A stretch of 58,671 nucleotides of DNA from Burkholderiales bacterium (lineage in GTDB: Bacteria > Pseudomonadota > Gammaproteobacteria > Burkholderiales > Burkholderiaceae_C). The stretch spans positions 1 through 58,671 of the forward strand of contig JAEKLF010000050.1 of the NCBI GenBank assembly GCA_019509985.1. The letters run 5' to 3'. Positions 29,878 to 36,817 of the stretch are shown piece by piece (position 1 is the stretch's first letter; the number at the start of each line of letters is the position of its first letter). The notes under the pieces were generated by a model. The model did not search any database and was not told the DNA's origin. It saw only the letters and a program-made list of their open reading frames with translations. A program made the translations under genes and the position numbers.

Positions 29878-30698
29878 ACTCCGCGACCGGCTTCGCGCTG
29901 CCTCCCGACATCCGCCTGATGAATGCGGTGTCGGCGCTGCTCGTCGCGGTCTTGCTGGCGACGGCCGCATGGGCGGCGATGCGCTGGGTGGTGCGCCTGC
30001 CGGTGTTCAACTTCCGCGCCATCCAGGTCGAGGGCGACGTCAGCCGCAACAGCGTCGCGTCGCTGCGCGCCAATGCCTTGCCGCGCCTGCACGGTTCCTT
30101 CCTCAGCATGAATCTGAAGGAGGGCCGTGCTGCCTTCGAGGCCGTGCCCTGGGTGCGACATGCCCAACTGCGCCGCATCTGGCCGATGCGGCTCAAGGTC
30201 AACCTGGAGGAGCACCGTCCCACTGCCTATTGGGAAGCTCGCACCGACGGCGCCGACTCGGCCACCGAAGCCAGCGCCGAGCGGGCCTTGGTCAACAGCT
30301 TTGGCGAAGTCTTCCAGGCCAATCTGGGCGACGTCGAGGACGAAGACCTGCCGGTGCTCGCCGGCCCGGCCGATGCCGCCGGCGCGATGCTGCGCATGTG
30401 GCGCGCGCTGACACCCGCTGCCGAAAGCCTGAGCGAAAGCATCGACAGGCTGGACCTGTCGGGCCGCGGTTCCTGGCGCGCGACGCTGGGCAGCGGCGCC
30501 GTCATCGAGCTCGGCCGCGGCGGCGAGGCCGAAGTCGTCGAGCGTTTCGGCCGGTTTGCCCACTCCATCACGCAGGTCACCGCGCAATACCGCAGCCCGC
30601 TGCTGTCCGCCGACCTGCGCCACGCCGACGGCTACGCGGTCAAGCTGCGCGGCGTGACGACACAAATTCCGGGTAAACCCGCAAATAGAAAACGTTGA
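29874..30698 (+). CDS. ftsQ: Cell division protein FtsQ
   Basis: Bitopic divisome scaffold of 274 residues: a cytoplasmic N-terminus of about 16 residues, a transmembrane helix at about 19-40 ([17 protein letters not shown]), and a periplasmic POTRA domain ([20 protein letters not shown]) followed by the FtsQ/DivIB beta domain. The motif [19 protein letters not shown] is strongly conserved. It links FtsL/FtsB to the early divisome. The ATG overlaps the ddl stop (ATGA). The 3' end, from about 30660, begins the stretch of more A/T-rich sequence that continues through ftsA. Confidence 0.92.
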   Translation: MNSATGFALPPDIRLMNAVSALLVAVLLATAAWAAMRWVVRLPVFNFRAIQVEGDVSRNSVASLRANALPRLHGSFLSMNLKEGRAAFEAVPWVRHAQLRRIWPMRLKVNLEEHRPTAYWEARTDGADSATEASAERALVNSFGEVFQANLGDVEDEDLPVLAGPADAAGAMLRMWRALTPAAESLSESIDRLDLSGRGSWRATLGSGAVIELGRGGEAEVVERFGRFAHSITQVTAQYRSPLLSADLRHADGYAVKLRGVTTQIPGKPANRKR

Positions 30699-30706
30699 GG
30701 ACAGAC

Positions 30707-31936
30707 ATGGCCAAGGAATACAAGGATTTGGTCGTCGGGCTGGATATCGGAACCGCCAAGATCATGGCCGTCGTGGCCGAGGTTTTGCCGGGGGGAGAAT
30801 TGCGCATTGCCGGCCTCGGCGTGGCGCCGTCGCATGGCTTGAAGCGCGGCGTCGTCGTCAATATCGACGCCACCGTCCAGTCCATTCAGCAGGCCTTGAA
30901 AGAGGCCGAAATGATGGCCGACTGCAAAATATCCCGGGTTTACACGGGGATCACCGGCAGCCATATCCGTGGCCAGAACTCCACTGGCATGGTCATCGTG
31001 CGCGACAAGGAGGTCACGCCGGTCGACGTGACCCGGGTCGTCGAAACCGCCAAAGCCATCAATATTCCCAACGATCAGCGCCTGTTGCTGGTCGAGCCGC
31101 AGGAATTTGTCATCGATGGCCACGAGGTGAAAGAGCCCATCGGCATGAGCGGCGGGCGGCTGGAAGTCAAGGTCCATATCGTCACCGGCGCGCAAAGTGC
31201 GGCCGAAAACATCGTCAAATGCGTGCGCCGCTGCGGTCTGGAGGTCGACCAGCTGGTTTTGAATCCCAGCGCTTCCAGCCACGCGGCGCTGACTTCGGAC
31301 GAGCGTGACCTGGGCGTGGCGCTGGTGGATATCGGCGCCGGCACGACCGATGTGGCGATATTCACCGGCGGCTCCATCCGCCATACCGCCGTAATCCCGA
31401 TCGCCGGCGACCTGATCACCAGCGATATCGCCATGGCGCTGCGCACGCCGACCAAGGATGCCGAGGAAATCAAGGTCGAATATGGCGTCGCCAAGCAGCT
31501 GTTGGCCGACCCTTCCGACCAGGTGGAAGTGCCCGGCCTGGGCGACCGCAGTCCTAGGATGCTGTCCAAGCAGGCGCTGGCCGGCGTTATCGAGCCGCGC
31601 GTCGAGGAAATCTTTTCGCTGGTGCACCAGGTCATTCGCGAAAGCGGGTATGAGGAATTGCTGTCCTCCGGCATCGTGCTGACCGGCGGCTCGGCGGTCA
31701 TGCCAGGCATGGTGGAACTCGCCGAGGATATTTTTCTGAAACCCGTGCGCCGCGGGCTGCCCACCTATTCGGGGGCCCTATACGACATGGTCGCCAACCC
31801 GCGTTCCGCCACCGTCATGGGCTTGCTGGAAGAAGCCCGGCTGTCGCGCAGCAGGGGTTTCAAGGCCGCACAGCAGGCTGGCTCGGTGCAAACCCTGCTC
31901 GGTCGTGTCAAGGACTGGTTCATGGGCAATTTCTGA
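30707..31936 (+). CDS. ftsA: Cell division protein FtsA
   Basis: Actin-like ATPase of 409 residues that anchors FtsZ to the membrane and recruits later divisome proteins. The N-terminal phosphate loop is VGLDIGTAKIMAVV, the second phosphate motif VDIGAGTTDVAIF, and the adenosine motif LTGGSAVMPGM. The C-terminal amphipathic helix (LLGRVKDWFMGNF) is the membrane-targeting sequence. The ATG at 30707 has GAGG 6 nt upstream; a TTG at 30695 in frame is less likely. Codon use is clearly less G/C-biased than in the upstream mur genes. Confidence 0.95.
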   Translation: MAKEYKDLVVGLDIGTAKIMAVVAEVLPGGELRIAGLGVAPSHGLKRGVVVNIDATVQSIQQALKEAEMMADCKISRVYTGITGSHIRGQNSTGMVIVRDKEVTPVDVTRVVETAKAINIPNDQRLLLVEPQEFVIDGHEVKEPIGMSGGRLEVKVHIVTGAQSAAENIVKCVRRCGLEVDQLVLNPSASSHAALTSDERDLGVALVDIGAGTTDVAIFTGGSIRHTAVIPIAGDLITSDIAMALRTPTKDAEEIKVEYGVAKQLLADPSDQVEVPGLGDRSPRMLSKQALAGVIEPRVEEIFSLVHQVIRESGYEELLSSGIVLTGGSAVMPGMVELAEDIFLKPVRRGLPTYSGALYDMVANPRSATVMGLLEEARLSRSRGFKAAQQAGSVQTLLGRVKDWFMGNF

Positions 31937-32030
31937 ACCTGTTTTGACCCCCCACGAATTGCGAAAAAATTGTTTCAGCAACTAGTCATTCTTTGTGTGC
32001 CCGAGGCACAATTGCAGTAGGAGGTTTGAT
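31937..32030 (+). promoter_or_regulatory. ftsA-ftsZ gap with leader hairpin and strong ribosome site
   Basis: This 94-bp A/T-rich gap is the widest between adjacent genes from mraZ to ftsZ. TGTGCC (31996-32001), CGA and GGCACA (32005-32010) form a 6-bp hairpin a few nt before the strong AGGAGG (about 32019-32024) of ftsZ. A separate ftsZ promoter here is plausible because FtsZ is needed in larger amounts, but no convincing -35/-10 pair was identified. Confidence 0.45.
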
Positions 32031-33275
32031 ATGCCCATCGAGATGATCGAAGAGTTTGACCAAGGCACCCAAATCAAGGTGATCGGGGTCGGTGGTGGCG
32101 GCGGCAACGCGGTCGACCACATGATCGCCCAGGGCGTTCAAGGCGTGGAATTCATCTGCGCCAATACCGACGCGCAGGCGCTGAACCGTTCCAAGGCCGA
32201 CCAATTGCTGCAACTCGGCACGTCGGGCCTCGGCGCCGGCGCCAAACCCGAAATGGGCAAGGCGGCGGCCGAGGAAGCCGAAGCGCGAATCCGCGAATCC
32301 ATTGCCGGCGCCAATATGCTGTTCATCACCGCCGGTATGGGCGGTGGTACCGGCACGGGCGCCGCGCCGGTGATTGCCCGGGTTGCCAAGGAAATGGGTG
32401 TTTTGACGGTTGGCGTCGTCACCAAACCCTTTGAATTCGAAGGCGGCCGGCGCGCCAAGGCGGCCGACGCCGGTTTGGCCGAACTCGAGGCCAATGTCGA
32501 CTCGCTGATCGTCGTGCTGAACGACAAGCTGCTCGACGTGCTGGGCGACGACGTCACGCAGGATCAGGCCTTCGCGCACGCCAATGACGTGTTGAAGAAC
32601 GCCGTTGGCGGCATTTCGGACATCATCCACATCCCCGGCCTCGTCAACGTTGACTTCGAAGACGTCAAGACGGTGATGAGCGAGCCCGGCAAGGCGATGA
32701 TGGGCACGGCGCAGGCCGGCGGCCCGGACCGTGCTACCAAGGCAGCCGAAGCGGCGGTGGCTTGCCCGCTGCTGGAAGGTATCGACCTGTCCGGCGCGCG
32801 GGGTGTGCTGGTGCTGATCGCCGCGAGCCGCGCCAACTTCAAGCTCAGCGAGTCGCGCAACGCGATGAACGCGATCAAGCGCTACGCCTCGGAAGATGCC
32901 CACATCATCTACGGCACGGCCTACGACGAGAGCCTGGGTGATTCGCTGCGCGTGACTGTCATCGCGACGGGCCTGACGGCCGGCCGTGCGCGCCAGCAGG
33001 CGCCGCTGCAGGTGGTGCAGACCAGCCAGGTCGTGCGCAACGGCACCGACGGCATGGCCATGCCCGTGTTGACGCAGGCTGTCGCGATGGCCGCGCCGGC
33101 GACGGCGCAGCAGGCCAACGTCGGCCTGGGCCTGGGCGATTTCGCGAATGCGAATGTGCCCAGCGTCTGGCGCCATGGCCGTTCGGGTAGCGCCGCGGCC
33201 AAGGTCGAGGCGCTGTCCTCCAACGGCATGGACGAGATCGAAATCCCGGCCTTCCTGCGCAAGCAGGCCGACTGA
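32031..33275 (+). CDS. ftsZ: Cell division GTPase FtsZ
   Basis: Tubulin-like GTPase that forms the Z ring. It has 414 residues. The N-terminal IKVIGVGGGGGNAVDHMI, the tubulin signature GGGTGTGAAPVIA, the T7-loop region LVNVDFEDVKTVM and the C-terminal FtsA/ZipA-binding peptide DEIEIPAFLRKQAD are all present. The ATG at 32031 follows AGGAGG; an in-frame start at 31995 would add residues with no similarity. Codon use is A/T-tolerant up to about 32480, then changes to the strongly G/C-ending pattern of the neighbouring genes. A terminator follows at 33293. Confidence 0.97.
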   Translation: MPIEMIEEFDQGTQIKVIGVGGGGGNAVDHMIAQGVQGVEFICANTDAQALNRSKADQLLQLGTSGLGAGAKPEMGKAAAEEAEARIRESIAGANMLFITAGMGGGTGTGAAPVIARVAKEMGVLTVGVVTKPFEFEGGRRAKAADAGLAELEANVDSLIVVLNDKLLDVLGDDVTQDQAFAHANDVLKNAVGGISDIIHIPGLVNVDFEDVKTVMSEPGKAMMGTAQAGGPDRATKAAEAAVACPLLEGIDLSGARGVLVLIAASRANFKLSESRNAMNAIKRYASEDAHIIYGTAYDESLGDSLRVTVIATGLTAGRARQQAPLQVVQTSQVVRNGTDGMAMPVLTQAVAMAAPATAQQANVGLGLGDFANANVPSVWRHGRSGSAAAKVEALSSNGMDEIEIPAFLRKQAD

Positions 33276-33292
33276 GCTTCGTCCGCTGAAAG

Positions 33293-33322
33293 AAAAGGGC
33301 GAGCCGCGAGGCCCGCCCTTTT
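33293..33322. terminator. Bidirectional intrinsic terminator after ftsZ
   Basis: AAAAGGGCG (33293-33301) pairs with CGCCCTTTT (33314-33322), with a small inner GCC/GGC stem. The A-run and T-run on the two sides let it work for ftsZ on the plus strand and for the MFS gene on the minus strand. Confidence 0.85.
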
Positions 33323-33327
33323 GCTTT

Positions 33328-34512
33328 TCAGGATGTGCGAACAGCCATGGCGGCTGGTTTTGCCGCGCCCGCCAGCAAGGCCAGCAAGCCGCCGCCAGCA
33401 AGCACGATCGCCAGCGCGTCGAGGCGCGCGCCGGGCAGCGTCACCGCAGTCGTCGTCAGCAGCGCAGCCGCGGCCATCTGCAGAAAGCCCAGCAGCGCCG
33501 ACGCCTGTCCGGCCTGGGCCGCGAATGGCGTCAATGCGAGCGCGGTGCCGGTGGGGGACGCCAGACCCATGCCGAACAGGAAGACGCAGGCTGCCGCCGC
33601 GAAGCCCACGAGGCCGGCCGCGCTACCCATCAACATCGCCAGCCCGCCGGCTGCGGCGAACACGGCGCCCAGGCGCAACACCCGGGACGCGCCCCAGCGT
33701 GCGGCCCAGCGCGGTGCCGTCTGCCCGGCGGCGAAGACGATGAAGACGGTCGCCGCGAAGAACAGGCCCACCTGCAATGCCGAGAAGCCGAAACTGCGCG
33801 CCAGCACCAGCGGCGCCGTGCCGAAGAAGGCGAACAGCGCGCCGAGGATGGCCGCCGTCGCCAGCGCCGGGCGCATGAAGCGCGCGTCGCTGAGCAGCAC
33901 GACATAGCCACGAGCGAGCGTACTGACGGGCTGGTGCCGGCGTCGCTCGGCGGGCAGCGTCTCGCCGACGATGCCGGCATAGGCCGCAGCGAGCGCCAGA
34001 CCCGCCACGATCAACACGGTGAACAGCGCCCGCCAGCCCCAGGCCGCCTGAACGAGGCCGCCGAGCAGCGGCGAAAAGCCCGGCGCGGCGGCCATGACAA
34101 CCATGATGCGGCCGAGCAGCGCCGCGAGCTGCTGGCCTTCGAAGCGGTCCCGCGCCGCTGCCCGCGCCAGCACCGAGGCCGCTGCGACGCCGACGGCCTG
34201 CAGCGCCCGGCCGGCGAGCAGCCATGGCAGATCCACCGCCAGCGCGCAGACCGCGCTGCCGGCCACGAAAACGACCAGGCCACCGAGCACGACCGGCCGG
34301 CGGCCGACGCGGTCCGACAACGGTCCGACGATGAGCTGAGCCAGCGCGAACACGCCGAGGAAGAGGCTGAGCACGGCCGTCATCGCGGCCTCGCTGGCGC
34401 CCAGCGCGTGGGCCATGACGGGCAGCGAGGGCAGCAGGATGTTGGTGGACAGCGTGCCCAGTGCCGACAGCGCGGCCAGCGTCAGCAGCCAGGGGCGCGG
34501 CACGGCGCTCAT
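33328..34512 (-). CDS. MFS efflux transporter (DHA1, Bcr/CflA-like)
   Basis: Inner-membrane drug/proton antiporter of 394 residues with 12 predicted helices. Helix 1 is followed by TNILLPSLPVMA, and loop 2-3 carries the MFS signature GPLSDRVGRRPVVLGG; the helix 5 region has AAAPGFSPLLGG. It is the last gene of a leftward operon (SDR, alpha/beta hydrolase, MFS), overlapping the hydrolase stop by 4 nt (ATGA). The divergent TetR gene probably controls it. Together these look like a detoxification set that modifies and exports a small molecule. It is only distantly similar to the other Bcr-like pump at 8738. Confidence 0.88.
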   Translation of the reverse strand: MSAVPRPWLLTLAALSALGTLSTNILLPSLPVMAHALGASEAAMTAVLSLFLGVFALAQLIVGPLSDRVGRRPVVLGGLVVFVAGSAVCALAVDLPWLLAGRALQAVGVAAASVLARAAARDRFEGQQLAALLGRIMVVMAAAPGFSPLLGGLVQAAWGWRALFTVLIVAGLALAAAYAGIVGETLPAERRRHQPVSTLARGYVVLLSDARFMRPALATAAILGALFAFFGTAPLVLARSFGFSALQVGLFFAATVFIVFAAGQTAPRWAARWGASRVLRLGAVFAAAGGLAMLMGSAAGLVGFAAAACVFLFGMGLASPTGTALALTPFAAQAGQASALLGFLQMAAAALLTTTAVTLPGARLDALAIVLAGGGLLALLAGAAKPAAMAVRTS

Positions 34513-35330
34513 TGCGGCCGGCCTTCGGCGATGAAGGCGACACTGCGCGCGATGACGTCGGCGTCGGCCAGCAGGCGGCGGTGGCCGAGGCCCGTGAGGC
34601 GCTCGAAACGCGATCCGGCCCAGGCCGCATGCAGCGCCTCGGAGGCCGCGATGGGCACGGTGCGATCCTCGGGATCGTGCTGGATGAGCCCGGCATGACG
34701 CAGGCCGTGCTGCAGCCTGTCCAGATCGACATAGGCCAGGCGCGTGCCGATGAAGCCCTCGACCCAGCCGGCAAACGCGGCCGCGTCCGAAGGGCTCAGC
34801 CCATGGGCCTTGGCCAGGCCCTTGACCATGGGCGTCAGCGACGACGGCCCGGCCAGGTGCACGCTGCGCCGGACCTGCAGCCCATGCGCAAAGGCCAGCA
34901 GCGCCGCGGCCGAGCCCATCGAGTGGCCGACGATGGCATGCACCTCGCCCACCGCCGCCATCAGCGTGCGCAGCGCACGGCCGGCGTGCACGACGCTGGC
35001 CGCATGGCCGCTGGAATCGCCGTGGCCGGGCAGGTCGAACAGGGTCACCGAGAAGCCGGCGGCGACGAGGGCCTGCGCAAAGCCGAGCAGGTGGGCGCCA
35101 CGGCTGTTCCAGCCATGCACGAGGATGACGCGCGGGCCGGTGCCCAGCGTCCAGCGCGCCAGCTTGACGCCCTCGTGGCGCAGCGGTGGTTCGGCCGCGC
35201 CGGCCAGCGCCGCGCGCTCCTCGGCGCTGAGCGGGATGCGCTCGGGCACCGAGAAGGCGTGGCGGGCCGCGGCCATTTGTCCGTCGATGTGGGCGTTGAA
35301 AGGCGCTGCAAGAGCAGGGGAAGCAAGCAT
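34509..35330 (-). CDS. Alpha/beta-hydrolase fold protein
   Basis: Hydrolase of 273 residues. The oxyanion region is VILVHGWNSRGAHL, the nucleophile elbow GHSMGS, and the catalytic His lies in GLGHRRLL near the C-terminus; the acid is probably the Asp in QHDPEDRTVP. A conserved LFDLPGHGDSSG segment is also present. There is no clear signal peptide, although the N-terminus (MLASPALAAPF) is hydrophobic. It is the middle gene of the SDR-hydrolase-MFS operon, 21 nt after the SDR. The substrate is unknown; its operon partners suggest a xenobiotic or small ester. Confidence 0.85.
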   Translation of the reverse strand: MLASPALAAPFNAHIDGQMAAARHAFSVPERIPLSAEERAALAGAAEPPLRHEGVKLARWTLGTGPRVILVHGWNSRGAHLLGFAQALVAAGFSVTLFDLPGHGDSSGHAASVVHAGRALRTLMAAVGEVHAIVGHSMGSAAALLAFAHGLQVRRSVHLAGPSSLTPMVKGLAKAHGLSPSDAAAFAGWVEGFIGTRLAYVDLDRLQHGLRHAGLIQHDPEDRTVPIAASEALHAAWAGSRFERLTGLGHRRLLADADVIARSVAFIAEGRPQ

Positions 35331-35351
35331 GGCGGTCTCCTCGGCGTGCCG

Positions 35352-36047
35352 TCAGCCGGCGTAGGCCGGCGTGGGCGTGGACAGGCTTTGCTTGACGTGG
35401 CGGCTGAGTTCGTCGGCCAGCACCTCGATGGCACCGGACTCGACGCCTTCCAGCGCCTGGCGGGCCACGTCAGCGGGCAAGGCCTTGGGCGCGTCCAGGC
35501 CGCGCGTCATGTCGGTGTCCATGTAGCCGACGTGCAGGCTGGTCACCTGCGTGCCTTGGGCCTTGAGCTCGTTGCGCAGGCCGTTGCTGAGCGACCAGGC
35601 GGCGGACTTGGAGGCGCTGTAGGTCGCCACGCTGGGCACGGTCACCCAGCTCAGCACGGACAGCACGTTCAGCACCGCGCCGCCGCCGTTGGCCTTGAGC
35701 ACCGGCGCAAAGCCCTGGGTCACCGCCCACAGGCCGAAGACATTGGTCTCGAATTCGTCGCGGGCCGTGGCGATGGCGTCCTCGGCCAGCAGGCCGGACT
35801 TGCGCGAGATGCCGGCGTTGTTGATCAGCAGGGTCACGTCGCCCGCGCTGCGCACGGCGGCGGCGATCTGGGCGGGGTCGGTCACGTCCAGCGTGATCGG
35901 CACGACGCCGGGCAGGTCGACGGAGGCCGGGTCGCGCGCGGCGGCATAGACCTTGGCGGCGCCGGCGGCCAGCGCGGCCTGGGCGAAGGCGCGTCCCAGG
36001 CCGCGGTTGGCGCCGGTGACGAAGACGACGGCGTTCTTGAGCTTCAT
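35352..36047 (-). CDS. SDR-family oxidoreductase
   Basis: Short-chain dehydrogenase of 231 residues: VTGANRGLGRAF cofactor loop, DVTDPAQ, INNAGIS, a catalytic Ser in LSVLSW, and the Tyr-X3-Lys active-site pair in ATYSASKSAA. It matches the subgroup often annotated as SDR family oxidoreductase next to TetR regulators. It is the first gene of the leftward operon and divergent from the TetR gene across a 114-bp region with palindromic operators. The substrate is unknown. Confidence 0.88.
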   Translation of the reverse strand: MKLKNAVVFVTGANRGLGRAFAQAALAAGAAKVYAAARDPASVDLPGVVPITLDVTDPAQIAAAVRSAGDVTLLINNAGISRKSGLLAEDAIATARDEFETNVFGLWAVTQGFAPVLKANGGGAVLNVLSVLSWVTVPSVATYSASKSAAWSLSNGLRNELKAQGTQVTSLHVGYMDTDMTRGLDAPKALPADVARQALEGVESGAIEVLADELSRHVKQSLSTPTPAYAG

Positions 36048-36076
36048 GGTGGGTCCTTTGCAGCGGCAAGCTATTC

Positions 36077-36115
36077 ATGTCGACCGACATGGTTGATATA
36101 AATGTCGGTCAACAT
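36077..36115. promoter_or_regulatory. Two tandem 14-bp palindromic operators, probable TetR sites
   Basis: ATGTCGACCGACAT (36077-36090) and ATGTCGGTCAACAT (36102-36115) share the form ATGTCGRYCRACAT, with centres 25 bp apart. Longer arms GACCGACAT (36082-36090) and ATGTCGGTC (36102-36110) also form an inverted repeat across both. They lie between the divergent SDR operon and TetR gene, one of them inside the tetR-direction promoter spacer. TetR binding is inference from position and symmetry. Confidence 0.7.
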
Positions 36116-36120
36116 ATAAA
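36093..36120 (+). promoter_or_regulatory. Probable promoter of the TetR gene
   Basis: TTGATA (36093-36098), a 16-bp spacer and TATAAA (36115-36120) form a good sigma-70 promoter. The second operator fills the spacer, so a bound repressor would block it. The ATG follows about 40 nt later with AGGAGA upstream. Confidence 0.65.
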
Positions 36121-36161
36121 ATGCGTCAACCCCGTCCCCCCAAAGACCCCAGGAGACCGCG

Positions 36162-36722
36162 ATGAAGGTCACCCGCGCCCAGGCCGAAGAGAACCGCGAA
36201 CGCATCCTCGACAGTGCCGCCCAGCTGTTCCGCGAGCGCGGCTTCGACGGCATCGGCCTGAACGAGTTGATGCAGGCCGCGGGGCTGACGCGCGGCGGGT
36301 TCTACGGCCACTTCGAGTCCAAGGACGACCTCGCGGCGCAGGCCGTCAAGCGGGCGATGGACACCAACCGCGAGCTGTGGAAGCAGCAGACCGACCGCAG
36401 CCTGGCGGCCTGGGTCACGTCCTATTTGTCCGACGCCCATTGCGAGCGGCCGGGCGCGGGCTGCGCGCTGGCCTCGCTGGCCAGCGACGCGGCGCGCGGC
36501 GGGCCGGCCGTGCAGACGGTCTTTGCCGAAGGCGTCCGGCGTCTGGCCGGCACGCTGCAGGGCCAGATGCCCGGCGCCGACGCGGTCGAGCAGCGCGAAC
36601 AGGCGTTGGCGATGCTGTCGACGCTGGTCGGCGCGGTGCTGCTGTCACGTGCCGTGGGCGACCCGGGGCTGTCGCGCGAGCTGCGCGAGGCCGCGCGAAA
36701 GAGCCTGCCGGCTGGCGGCTGA
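36162..36722 (+). CDS. TetR/AcrR-family transcriptional regulator
   Basis: Repressor of 186 residues. The N-terminal helix-turn-helix is RERILDSAAQLFRERGFDGI, then LNELMQAAGLTRGGFYGHFE, close to the AcrR/NemR-like type with a GGFYGHF recognition helix. The C-terminal ligand domain contains CERPGAGC, with two cysteines near the expected pocket; NemR-like regulators sense electrophiles with such cysteines, so the same is possible here. It is divergent from the SDR-hydrolase-MFS operon and probably represses both that operon and itself at the two palindromes. Confidence 0.9.
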   Translation: MKVTRAQAEENRERILDSAAQLFRERGFDGIGLNELMQAAGLTRGGFYGHFESKDDLAAQAVKRAMDTNRELWKQQTDRSLAAWVTSYLSDAHCERPGAGCALASLASDAARGGPAVQTVFAEGVRRLAGTLQGQMPGADAVEQREQALAMLSTLVGAVLLSRAVGDPGLSRELREAARKSLPAGG

Positions 36723-36817
36723 GCGGTCGCCGCCGCCGCGTCGGCGGTGCTGCCACGGTGGGACTGCGCCACCCCCTGTGGCATGCTCGCGCCCCATGTC
36801 AATGCCTAGAAGCCGCT

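Noticed and set aside
36077..36817. N-terminal extension of the orphan kinase through the TetR gene
   Set aside because: The frame is open but the region codes for TetR in another frame; a signal peptide begins only after 36818.
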